The notes beneath the pieces are model-generated. The model saw only the letters and a program-made list of their open reading frames with translations, was not told the DNA's origin and did no database searches. From positions 248,001 through 312,000 of the forward strand of contig WBMZ01002697.1 of assembly GCA_013400975.1 (NCBI GenBank): a DNA stretch of 64,000 nt, in the 5' to 3' direction. Of this stretch, positions 27,569-40,300 are shown in pieces. Source of the stretch: Atrichornis clamosus. Its lineage: Eukaryota > Chordata > Aves > Passeriformes > Menuridae. Both the position numbers and the translations under genes were made by a program. Numbering within the stretch: position 1 is the stretch's first letter; every line of letters starts with the position of its first letter.

Positions 27569-30500
27569 AATTGAAGCCTCTGGGTACTGCTCTAATGAAA
27601 AGCTAAAATCAACTCTTCTCCCTCCCAGAGCATCCTGGTGGAGCTTGGTATCACCACCATTCGCCAATACTGCAACCTCACACATCTGAGTCCCTGAGCA
27701 AAGCCTGCTTAAATCCCTGCTTGGACATGGAGGAGGAGGAGGAAGGAAAAGGCCATTGATTGGGGTATCCCAAACATTTAAAGAATAACTTTGTCCAGCA
27801 CAGAACATCCTGGCCAACTTGAATGGGCCTTTCCCTGCTAACACAGTCACTGTGCACAAATATCCTGTGCAATAGAGAGGCTGCCAATGACCTGCTGCTT
27901 TTTTCTTCTGTATTTTCTAATCCCACTGTAAAAAAAAAAATCAGTGCAAGGGTTTTGCCAGATTTGTAAATTTGAACAAGACCATCTGAGCTGACTCTTT
28001 AAGAGTTCTCGCAAGTTAATTACAAGGTAAAAATGAGAATATTTCACACCTACAATCTCACTGAAAACTTCTCAGTCCTGCTGGCTCCAGGCTTTTAATT
28101 GTCAAAAGAGTTCAAGGTTTGGAAAGTTATTGGCATATTCCTAACTAGCATTGTGTCACTGTTTGGCACGATTTTTGCTGGGATACCTCCCAACTCTGTG
28201 ACATAATCAGAGGGTTCTCTACATTACACCATATAGTCAGATGCTCATGTTAGTGTAATATGTTACCATGTTTAATACCATTTGCTATTACTTACACTTA
28301 ATCAGCTCTGGAACCAGTTAAACCATATAGGAAAAGTAATTTCAGAGGCTTTCAACTGACAGTTTTCTACACAGAACTTGACCTAAAATTACGACCTGAA
28401 GTTTGTAAGATGCCGCCTACATACGCAACTGCCTCTAAACAAACATTCGTAACTCTCCACAACCCTGTGGGAACTGACAATTCATATGAAAACAGAAAAA
28501 AGGGGCATAAAGTTAACTCTGTAGAACTGTCTCAACTAGAAAAACTGTCAGAGTTTCCCCTTCTGGCCAGCTTTAATTTACTGCTTCAGCGGTTTTATGC
28601 TCCACAATTACTGCAAGTCTTCAGCCAGAACTGGCTGAGCACTCAAATATCAACCCCCCTTGAGGTTAAGGTCCCAGTGGGGTATCTCTTGAGGGACTCA
28701 CACTAAACTCAACCCAGGGTGCACGTTCCCATACACAGGTTTTCAAAGGAGACTCACAATTACACCCTTGAACTCAGCACACGAAATTTTAAAATGTAGT
28801 AAAATTACTAAGTATGCAGGACACCAAAATGCAGGTGGACTTGCGAAAGTAATTTTTGGAGTTCTGGCTTCATGTCTTACAAGACACAAGCAGGATCCTC
28901 TGGGTGCCATCAGCTGGGGTACCCAGCACCCCAAACCTCTCATCACTTCCGAAAAACCTCATTATTTACTTTTCTGCCTCTCTATAGGAAAGGACTAGAC
29001 ATTTAAATAAATGACATAATCCTTACTACCATTCCATTCATTCATGCAGGTCACTATAATTTACTGCCAGGAAAAATAAACTTCTGCAAAATATTCCTCA
29101 ATGTAAGACATTCAAAAGGCTCAGAGGGGGAGAGGAGGTGAGAGGGCTTCTGACAAGTATTTGCCCAAGTGACCGCATCATCCATGAACACATTTGCTAG
29201 AAAAAAAATGGGTGAAGAAATTTATGGTCAACACGAAACACGCCAGACTGGGACAGGAAAGCGACCAGGGGGTAGAGAAGGGGAATTTTTAACCAGTTTC
29301 ATTTCAGCAAGGGAAGGCTTTGAATCAAGCCTAGAGCCTGGCAAGCCCCTGCCAGCAGCAGAGAACCACACCACGCAGGACACAACTTACTGCAACAACT
29401 TACAACTAACTCCGGCAGCTGTTGCTGCTGCACCCTCCATTCACTTTCTTTAAACAAAAATGGCTTTGCCAGTCACTCAGCTCACCTCAACCATACCCAC
29501 AGCTCATTCTATGACAAAATATTGCCAAGGCTAGGAAACTCCTCACTGCTTTCACTGTTGAGTTCCTAAACCCAAGCACAGGTGAACTGGGCGGTTCACT
29601 GAAGAATTAAATGTATGAAGGCTGCTGGTAGGGCTTTAGTCTGATGGCAAACCCATCACAAAATGGTCTTTTTCCCCCTCTGCTCCACAAAGGCTTGTTC
29701 TCCTTGGCATTTTCACAAGGAATGTTTCCTTCCTGCTGGCATTTGTTTTCTTTTGGATTTGTGGGTGTCTACACATTTAAGTGGTCTCAGACAAAATAAC
29801 ACTACTTTTAAAGACCATCCAAAACAATGCAAGGGATGCCTTTTTACTCACATAAAACCAATCAAGAACTAGGGAAATGAAAATTTTGTCACTGTTTTAG
29901 TTACATAAATCCCAAATTACAGTAAGATTATCCACAGAGAATGTGGAATTGGGCTGTCAGTCACCAGCCAAAACCAGCGTAAGAGAATCAAATTAATTTT
30001 TGCTTTCCATAGTGATTGATCAAAACTTCTATTCACAGAGCTTATGATGCTCAGATCACCTCACAAAGCTGGAGAGAGCAAAGCCCATTCAAGACATACT
30101 TCAGAAACCATGGCTCAGATCCCTAAAGGTCCTACAGCAGGTCCTATTAGAACAGCCACACTAATTATTTTTGGACAGCAATGCTTTCAGAGTCAATAAA
30201 ATTGCTCACACTCATCCAGGCTAATCAGCAAGAGTAGAGGTGAACAGAAATGGTTCTGAGATTTCAAGCTCTAATTTAGCTAAGTACTTAAATAAATATC
30301 TGTAAACCTTATTAAAGTCAACAGGATTTAGGTATTAATAAGGTAACATTATTAAGCATGTGTTTAATAGTCCTGTGTAATCACAGCTTTGCTACTACTT
30401 AAAAATTCACACAGCTGTTTAGAATTTGTCCTCAGGTAAAACACCTCTTCACCATTTTTATCCTCTGTGTTTCAGGAACTGCTCAGAGCCCACCCACCAG

Positions 30501-31029
30501 GCTACAGTCAGATCTCTGTCAGACTGCTGTGAATGTAAAGTGCCTTTCCTGAAGCTCCAGATCTGCTCCAGCTCCACCAAAGTCAATATCTAGCTTTTCA
30601 TTATTTAAAAAAAAAAAATCATTTCAGCTATAATAACAGCAATCTAAAGGATTGCTTGACAGTTTTTGTAACTGCAGTTATTAAAATCCGTGTTAGTACA
30701 ATTGTACAAGTAATAATTAAATCGTAACACTAACGATTAAAATTGCATCAGCATTTATTATTCGGTCGTCATGGTAAACTTGTGGGTGGATATTACACAT
30801 GGGTATCACACTTTTGCCAAGGCCTGGGTAGATTAGTCCCACAGACACAAGTGAGACAGACGAATATATAAAGTTACGTAGCAATTGGCTGTGTAGTGAA
30901 ATCTTATCTTCAGAGTACCGTGAAATCATCTCCAAAATTAACGCGGAATGTATCACCTCAGTTCTAAGTGTTTTAATAGAGAAACTCATTGGTTAGAAAC
31001 CTGGTCCTGCACGTGGCAGCCTCACTTAC

Positions 31030-31153
31030 CAACCACGTCGAGGTGGTAGGTGTGGTTGATGGATCCGTACTGGTTCTCCACGATGCACGTGTAGTTTCCT
31101 TTGTCCGACGGGACCACGCTCTCCATGATGAGACTCCAGTGCTGGTTGCGGAC
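31030..31153 (-). CDS. FGFR2: FGFR2 exon 6: Ig-like domain 2, second half
   Basis: Encodes residues 211-251, [20 protein letters not shown] and onward. It closes Ig2 with the second cysteine C233 (YTCIVEN) and contains the glycosylation site N243 (NHT). The acceptor is TCCCCAG (exon phase 0), the donor GTAAGT (phase 1). Length 124 equals the mammalian exon. The residues IVENQYG differ slightly from the mammalian VVENEYG; otherwise identity is near complete. It borders the largest intron in the window, intron 6 at about 16.9 kb. Confidence 0.97.
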
Positions 31154-34100
31154 CTGGGGATGGAACCAGAGAGGTTGGGACCTTCACCAGCACAGTTTCA
31201 CCCTCTACCCGTCCAGAAGGACTGTTCCCTGAATGGTTAACCTTGTGTAATCCACGTTTAAAAACCTCTTCTCTGCTTGTTTAATAACGGTCCTGGGCAC
31301 TGAAATTATTTCTGCCTGATCCAGGACAGCATGGCTGCTGCAGTGAAAGCTTTCACACCTTCTGCTGTGAATTTACCTGGCCCCTGCTCTGAGCACTGGA
31401 GATGTCAGTGCACACTCAGTCCTACCAGGCTGACCAGGATGGCATCACTTAGCAGCAGTTGTCTTACAGGATTTTACCTTTCAATCCACCCTAAAGTGAA
31501 TGCACACCCTCAGGATATTCCCCATCTGTCTCCAAACAACCACCTGACAATAACTACCCATCAGCAATACAGGATGGATATGATCCCTTAACATCTCCAT
31601 CCTTCCCTAAAAGGTCAAATTACACAGCTCATGTTCTGGAGAAACTGAGGGGTTTGTTTGGGATTCCTCCCCCAGACAAACGGAGCAGCCAGACCTCCTG
31701 CTGCTCTGGGGTACCACAAGAAAGAAATGATCACAGAATCACAGAATCATGCTGCCTCGTGAAAAATGCCTGAAGAAAATCCTCATGGAAACAGAGCAAA
31801 AGGATATACATTTATCTCACAGAATCCCTCTCAGACAGAACTTATGAAAGGTACTGATTCTGTTCCCATCTGAACTCCAAAGGAGCGCTGGCTCTGGGCT
31901 CACAGAAAATAGGATCCAGCCCAATACTGGAAGGATGCAGAGCCATCCAGCACATACACATATTTCCTTCATCATAAGTTGGCTCCCAAAATGACCTTAA
32001 GCTGGCTATCAACTAAATCCTTGGTTTAGCCCTAATTTTTTGACAGAGTGCTCAAAAAGCTCAACATTCTGTAGCTGCAACGCACAATTCTTCAGTTGCA
32101 AAGTACATATTTCAGCCACTGGAGTAAAACACAATCTGGCACCGTCATTTCAATCAGCCAAATGGAAAGCAGTAATTCAGAGCAGTACACCACAAAAACG
32201 TACGGGCCATTCAGTGACACTTCCAATAACCATGCATTCTTAGAACATCATTACAACTGCGGCCCTGAAATCCTGCGTCGTGCCTGCCTAGTGTGGAGGT
32301 CCTCATCCAGCAGGAAGAGGCTGCACAGGGCCACATCCCAGTGCCAAGAGCTTAGGCCCAACACTTCCTGGAGGTAAAAATACCTTCACAGCTCAAAGCT
32401 TGGAAGAAAGGTTCTCTCTATAAGGGGCTCCTGGCTTTTCTAGTTCCCCCAGCTAGTAATCATCTCAATAGCTGCATATTACTGTTATTGCTCAGTTGTG
32501 GACTAGTAATATTGGCTAATGACTGGCCAGGTGGGCTTTGAAAAGCAAAGAAAGTGTAGACAAGACTCCAGCAGCAGGTGAAGAGCATGGGTGCTAACCT
32601 AATGTAAGAGAAATATGTGACAGGGCCTCAAAATATCCAGCCCAAACTTAAAGCTACTCTCCTCAACCCCTCATGTTGATGGTCAAACAATTATGTTGGT
32701 CTCATCAAAACTATATATTGATTTTTTTCCACATTATGAAGAGCTAAGGAATAAGTTTATAAAGCTAGAAAAGAGTTTATCAGTGTTATTTTCATGTCTC
32801 ATTATTCTGCTAAGCAACTTTGAAAGTCAGGGTTTGGATCAGGAAGAAACACTGCCATAAACTGTTGGTAAATAAATACAACAGCTACATATTTGGAATA
32901 CTTCTTTATGAAGAGTGTTCTTTGGAAGGCCACTTGGTCGAAGTGACCTGAACTTTTTGCCATTACCAGTTAAAACACACTTCTCGGAATCACAGCAAGA
33001 GTTTTTAACCAATCTGACTGCAAAACAGGAAGAACAGATCATAGTTCCACTAAAGTTAAAACAAAATAAAAACAAGCTGCAAGTAATTAATTTGATAGGA
33101 AAACACAAGAAACTGTTTAGCATTCAATAAGAAAACATAATGTATTTACAGCCACAAGTGGATTAACTGGATGGCAATATTAAAAAGTATTTGTGCAATT
33201 TCCCTTCTTGTAACTCCAATGGACAAAGATAATATCTTTATAATGAAACAACAGCTTCAGCCACTTCATTTTAAGCTAAACAACTGTCGTAGAGGCCCAA
33301 AGCAGTTATGACACATTGTCACACAACCAGACTCATGTCACGGAGCTGGGTGCAACCAGATCCAGCTCGTTGGCTTAGTCCTTCCTGGATTGTGTAGTCC
33401 TTCCAGTGCAGCATTGCAAAGCCCAGGAAAACTCCCCCTTTGCTGGGGATGAGCAGCTTCTTCTGTCACTGAAGATTTCCAAATTCAACCTTTCATTCTC
33501 GGACGTGCAACAGTCCAGGCACATCCCTGCACCCACGGGGCTTCACACACAAACTTTGGTGACGGGGCCTTTTCAAGTGAAATGCCACATTCCTTAGTCC
33601 AGGTTTTGTCCTGACTGGTTATGGACACTTCTAGCAAATCACTGACATGCTTTTCTCTTGGCCAATCTTCTCCATCAAATTTTTAACCAATTCTTCCACA
33701 CAGTCTCTCCAAAAGATTCCATTTTTAAACTAAATTATCAATAACATGTGCATACAAGCTGCACCCTTAAGATACAGCTTGGAGGTAGGAAAGAGCTGGA
33801 ATAAAACTGCCAAGAAATATCGGTCAGAAACCTAGGAAAGGGAAGGAATTTTTCATAGAAATGTTTTGCTTTTGGAGTATCACATAAAGAATAGCAAACA
33901 GTTCTGTTCAATCTTAAAATAAAAGTTGTCACTTAGCTAAAAATGGCAAAAATGGGTCAATTTGCCAGTAATTTGAAAAGAAAGAAGGATTAGAAACCAA
34001 AATACAACTCCCAACAAAGTCAGCACAGTTTGAAGTGGTGCTGCTCAGGTAAACAGAACAAGTGCAGAACATCCCTGCAAAAGCCACTGGCTTGTGCAGT

Positions 34101-37100
34101 TGTTGCTACAGCCAGAGCTTTCCTTACTCTGTATTCACCCGGCTGAATGCAAATGTGTGTGAGATGACTGCAGTGATGGAGCTTATCAGAACGCACAGGT
34201 GAAAACACACACGTGTTAATACTTCAGCAGTAACAGTGACAGAAGTACATTTGCTTTGTGGGTGGTGCACAGGGAAGAAAAGGCTCCTGTGGTCTCACAG
34301 AGGATTGAGATTAACTCAAAATGCCATTAAAGGCACTAACAAGAGCCATCACCACTTCAGAGAGAGATACATAAAAAAAAGACTAAAAAGGATTTAGGCA
34401 CTCAATAATTGATCTTGCTCTCTTTCCTGTAAGAACGTTGGGTATATCTTGAAAAATCGTGAAAGGATCGATTTTGAAGTTCACCACCCAGAATTAGTCA
34501 CGGTGCAGGAATTCCGCTCTGGAAGCTATCTTGGCCAGCACATACACCCTCCTGCTACCCTGCCTAAGTGCAAATTGACTCAAGACATTCCCCAGTCAGA
34601 GGGACAAAGTGCTACAGGCCACTATCTGATTTTGATAAAAACAATACACCACGAGATTTCTTAGCTCAAGGCAGCAGGAAAGAGGTGGCTGGGGAATTAC
34701 TGGAAAGCTTCACGTTTTCTTCCCCTTCCCTTTGTCCCTGAAGTCTTCAAGGGATGATTGTCTCTTCCAAAAGGGAGATACCAGATATAGCCAGGTTTGG
34801 TTCCAGCTGTTCTATCCCGAAGTATTGAGAATATCTCCAGCAAAAATGCCTTACAGAGAGCAACACACATACCCAAAACAGGCCAATGTGCAAGATTTAT
34901 CATGAGCTGCTGTGATAGCTGGCTGAACACAGACCAGCACTGACAGACTCACTCCTTCCTGAGGACTCCTTCATTGAAAGTTTCTTGGTGTAGTGGTGTC
35001 AAGAAAATACAATTCTCTCTTTATTTTAGTATAATTTTGCATAAGCCCTTCATCCTGCCCCTCTAACAAAATGAGGACAGGTTCCAAAGCCCTCACGCTT
35101 TAACACCCATTCACTGGAAACAAGCTTCCATCTCAATAGATAATTATTCAGAATGACAGAATATAGAATATCCACAGAGTTGGTGATTTGACAATGGTAA
35201 GTAAATCCTACTAGATAATTTAAAATGTAATGTATTTCTGAGCAAAAAGAAAGTCTAAAACCCCTTTTTCCTTTCGACTAAAGAGATATAAAAAGTTATG
35301 ATTTGGAAGTATAGGTGTAGACTTCACTTATCCACCTGGCTTTAGAAACAGGCAGCTGTGGTTTCTTCCCAGAGTTCATACATACCTAGGAAATTGTATA
35401 CATTTAATATACATGACCAAAAATTTAATTTGTGCCACTTAATGGGCACAGGCCTAAATGATCTCACCCAGTTTCCAAACACAGACTAGCAGAGAGCCCC
35501 ACACGAGCTGATTTACCCTGTCAAAGATTCCCCCTCCCACACCAGAGACCAGGTATCTCCATCCTGCCGCTCCAGACACATTTTCCTTCATGGTTTTCAA
35601 GAGTGGTATCTGCATTTCCCCTTCTTAAGATGCAAAGTGTTTAAATAACAGCCTAGTTAGTACCAGAACAGTTACTATTATTTTCCGAGACAGGATTAGT
35701 TTTGGTTAGGTTTTTTTTTTCTTTAATTGGCACTTTTTTTGTTTTTAAAAAAGCACCGAGAAGGGCAAAAATCACTGAACTGGAGCCAATTCGTTAACAC
35801 TCCACAGTGTAATGAAAGGCAGAAGGTGCTGCCAGGTGTACACTCATAAGCAACAGTAATTTATGGTGTAAGCAAACATAGATGGAAAAGTCTACTTAGA
35901 TAATTAGTGCTCAGGCGGGGAGACTTTCTGGGCTCCGCTCTCTGCTAACACAAATGTTGGAAAAATTGACACTTTCTACAGCAAATCCAGCTAGAGAGGA
36001 AAGGAGACTGAGGTTTGTCCTGCTCTGCACTGGAAACCAGGTTTTTTTGCACCAAGCAGGATCGGAATCAACGGTGCACAAAGCAATGGCTCAATCGAGG
36101 CAGCCCCCCAAAAACGCTGCAATCACGGGGACAAGGCAGTGGTGCAGCACAGGGGGCAGCCCTCAGGTCTTGAGCTCGCCCACCTCTGGCAAAGCCAGTG
36201 AACTCGTGGCTAATGACCATTACAACCTGCTCTGAGCCCCCCAGCACAAGCTCTAGGCTGGGGCTCACAACCCTGACCCAGGTGTGACCACCTTGGAAAC
36301 TCCTCCTCTTTGGGGAGAAGCTGCCGAGGTGTCAGGGACGTGAGGAGGCTGCTGACAGTGGCCCCGCTGGGGAGGTGAAGGGAACTCAGAAATGCCAATG
36401 CTTGAACAGCAATTTGCCATCGAAGTCATGCATTCCCAATTCCTTGTGAGGAGTGGGATCAGATGACCGAATCCTGACTTCTGACCTGACCTAGGCAGAT
36501 AGCAGGAGGTTAAAGGTCTGTGCACTAACACACAGAGAGAGCTGGCCTCCCTAAAACTCTCTCTTAATCAGTAACCACCAATTCAGAATAAGACATCTAA
36601 TCTGAAGCTGTTTAAAATTCAAACAAACCCTTCTAAGTAATTGCTGTTACTTTCCCTCAAATTCTTCTTCCCATTTCAGTTTCACAGACCATAAACTCTA
36701 TAGAAAATAATAACTTTTGACTTCCAACCCTTCCTTTATTAAACTGCCTACACTCACCAAAGCGAATGGTCATGTTTTTAACAATGCAGCCAAAAATGAA
36801 TAGAGCAAAACAGTCTTAGTCCGCTTTGCAAAGTCAGTCTTTAATTTTCCAAATACGTCTCTATAAATAATCCTTAGCTGCACTGCTATGCTAGAAGCTT
36901 GAATTTCAGAAAAAAAAATAAATATAGAATTAGTGCTCAGTAACCGTCAAAAAAACCACCCACCCTTCCCCAGAAGAAAACAACCACCTCTTTTTGCTTC
37001 TGCCTTTGAACCAGGGCCACTAAAAGATTTTCTGTCGACTTCAGCAAGTTTTTGGTGGGGTTTTTGGTTTTTTCTTTTTCTACAGCTTTGCTCAGGAACA

Positions 37101-37131
37101 CAAATGACAAAATCCCATCGTGAGACCTTAC
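31154..37131 (-). other. FGFR2 intron 5
   Basis: About 6.0 kb. The only repeat I recognise is a short CR1-like terminal motif at 31732-31754. No other gene or RNA is evident. Confidence 0.9.
31732..31754 (-). repeat. CR1 terminal repeat remnant
   Basis: ATCACAGAATCACAGAATCA is the reverse of the CR1 8-base 3' repeat. Almost no CR1 body follows. Confidence 0.5.
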
Positions 37132-37301
37132 CTTGTAGCCGCCAATGCGATGCTCCTGCTTGAACTCCTTCCCGTTTTTCAGCCACCGCATGGTCGGTGT
37201 TGGGTTTCCCATGGCTGGACAGCGGAACTTGACGGTGTTGGCGGCCGGCACAGCGTGGAGCCTCTTCTCCATTTTGTCCGTGTGTGTCCAGTAGGGCGCC
37301 C
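37132..37301 (-). CDS. FGFR2: FGFR2 exon 5: Ig-like domain 2, first half
   Basis: Encodes residues 154-210, starting [19 protein letters not shown]. This is the first half of Ig2, which with Ig3 forms the FGF-binding site. The basic KMEKRL segment at 162-167 belongs to the heparan-sulfate-binding surface, and HAV (169-171) is the cell-adhesion-type tripeptide noted in FGFRs. The first Ig2 cysteine is C181 (KFRCPA) and the core tryptophan is W193 (MRWLKNG). The exon ends GGYK with donor GTAAGG. The acceptor AACAG joins the last base of exon 4 to make Arg154. Length 170 matches mammals. Intron 4 to its right is about 6.8 kb. Confidence 0.97.
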
Positions 37302-40300
37302 CTGTTCCAAAGGGATACATCCAGAAATATCAGCACCTGGAAACCGAGCTCCCCCTCCAGCCCCGTCCGCGGGAGGGACGTGCCGCAGGGATTCGTTTCA
37401 AGCACGGTTTAGACAGAGCTCACTGCGGGTGCTTGGAAACTCTGAACTCTTGGACTTCAGCTGTGAAGGCAGACAGACCAACACAGGAGACTCCTGGAAG
37501 TACCAGTCTTCACCCTTCCCCTCTGTTAGAAGGGGGATAAAAACACCTGCCTGTCCGACAGCACGCTGAAACCCGCAGTGCGTGATGCCCAGGTGCACTG
37601 TGCTGGCTCTGCCACAGAAACCACTGACGTGTATTTACAAATGGAATATATTTCTGAAATCTTAACCAAAGAGCAGGAAACCAAATGAGTAAACGTGCAT
37701 CAGTAAAACTCAGAAAAAAGCGTTTATCATTTTGCAGGGATTTCCCACACTGATGACCCTGTTGAAACCCAAATGGTCAGTGACATCCAAAACCATGGCA
37801 TAAAATCAGAGTGTCTCTCTCAGCCCACATCTACTGAGGTGATTGATCACTTTTCCCAGACTTTTACACAGCTCTCCTGGTTCTCCCTCACTCCTTGCCA
37901 TGTCCTTGCCCAGCCTGTTCCCAGACAAACAGCATAAGAAGCACATTTGTCATGTACCAGTTAGAGGAAACACAGCAGAACAAAACATACAACTACCCTA
38001 AAAACTGTATTTTTACCTTCCAAGAAGGAAATTTGGATAGACAGATCCAAAGACAAGGTTATCCCATGCTCTGGATCCACGCACCACTTCAGCTACACTT
38101 CACAATGCCCTCATGGCATCGCTTCAGTTGTCCCACTATAATAGTTTTTTCAAAAGTTAAAGATTCAAGATCTGTTTAATAGTAGGAAACATTAATTTCT
38201 TTTACAATGGACTTTTCCTGAAGCAAATCAGATTAGTGTGGAATTTTTAGGACTAAGGGGGTCCAGAAAAATAACTTCACTTCTCTCAGCCCTGTTTCAT
38301 TTCCTTCATTAGCAGGCTAACACTCCACTATAAATAAACTCTTCCGTTCCTCAAATATTTATAGCAGTTCTTACAATCAGTGCAAACTCAGAAATCCTGC
38401 TACCCCCCTCTCTAAACAAAAATACAGCTGGACAGAAAATACAGGAATAAATCCTTTAACAAAGTCTCTCTCAGCATAAAGAAAACATTCTAAAAGCTAG
38501 TCCTATAATGATGCTATGAACGATAAGTGTTTGGGTTTGGGGTTTTTTTTGCCCGAAGTGGCAATTAGTGTTAAAATTAATGAAGTAGAAAAGTAAAGCA
38601 AATTTGTGCATGTAATCGAAACAGCAAATCAGGTAACTATTGAAAATTTAACCGCAACACTAGGAAATTGTTACACAGACTAAAGTGAATTAGGGATGCA
38701 AGGAAAATCACTGTTAACATTATTTGCTAAAAGCAGGATCACATTAAAACAACAGAAGACTTTAAACAAAGCCAACCAGAGGAATTAACTACTACACGCA
38801 AAGGCCAAATTACATTACAAGTATACCAGGCAAAGGCAGAATTAATGCTGGGACTGATGGATTAAAAAGCTGTTTTCTCTGGACTGCTAAACATCTTCCA
38901 CCAGGCAACCACTACTGGGCCATACACACAACTCCCACACAAGCAAAGCAAACTGGGGCAGGTCAAAGACAATCAACCATCCAGACCAGTTGTATCAGCA
39001 TCCCAGACAGAGCAGAGTGCTTACTTTAGCCTCTCAATGGGTCCTGCCAACCCAGCAACTCTGCAGCCAGCACGGTCACTTCTCATCACGTCCATCACAT
39101 GCCCCTTCTCACATTTACGGAGCAAAAAGAGCTCCAATGCAGCTGCTGGCAAGCACAGCCTCTGAGCCACAGGCTCCACAGCTTGCCCATGGCAACACTG
39201 CCCTGCAGCCCCCGGCCTGGATGGACCAAGCTCTGGGAAGCTCCCATCAGGGTGCAGAATGGGACCAGGGCATCTGAGTCAGTCAGGATACAGACACCAG
39301 CAGCTCCCCAAAGCTGCCTCCTGCAGCCAGGTTTCTACTGTTAAGAGTGCAACTCATCCTCTGGTTTCCTTCTAAGTAACTATCCATCAATAATCTCCTC
39401 CTGGAAAAGCTCCAGTAAGACTCATACACAACAAATGCAAAGGGAGGGAAAACTATGAGACAGACGGGCGAAGAAAAGAGGCCAGGAAGATGCAGGCAGG
39501 AATGAGGAGAAGCAGCTCAGTTTTGTCGCACAGACGAAGAAAGGGAAAATCCCAGAATGGGAGAAAGGAGTGTTTGTGAAGCTTCCCCTCGCACAACCTG
39601 CGATGCTCCTGAATTACAGGTCAGCTTGGAGAAAAACATGCAGACACCGCGTGTGGAAAACGCCATCTGAAAATGCTTCAAGACAACCTACGTTTTCCAC
39701 TCTTGGCAGCTCCTCGGTGTGTTTAAGGGAAAGAGGAAAAGGCAGCAACATCCACACCGTCACACTCACCCTCAATTTGTGTTGTCACAGCATTTCTCTT
39801 TATAGATTAAATCATCATAACCTACAAGCACCTTCTACTGCTTCTGTTTGTCTCGAGAGGAAATACACCGAGCTTCACTAACACCAATCACGAACGTGGC
39901 TTATGAGTAGATACCACCAGGTGCTGACTGCTCTCACAGGCCATGCCCATCACATCCCACCTACCAGGACAGGTGGAAGTAGGTGGCACCGCTGTGAAAA
40001 GTTCACAGAAACCACAGGGCAGACTCCAGCATGAAGCAGCAAGGAGCAGCAGGGGAACGGGTGGGAATTCCTGATTGCTTTTAGAGTTCTCATTAGTGAA
40101 GAAAATATCCTGCTGACCCACACTGCACTCCACTGCAAAGACATTACAACTAATCAGCCAAATCTCCTGCATGTGAAATTGAAATGAGGAAGCCCAGGGG
40201 ACCACTTCACTTCAGGACTCTTCAGTTTTTATTTGGACTTATCTAATACAAAGAAACACAAAAGTAGTCAACTCCAAGCCTGCCTGACAAGCACCTCAAG

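Noticed and set aside
37120..37569. 149-residue plus-strand frame over exon 5
   Set aside because: It is the antisense shadow of the conserved Ig2 exon.
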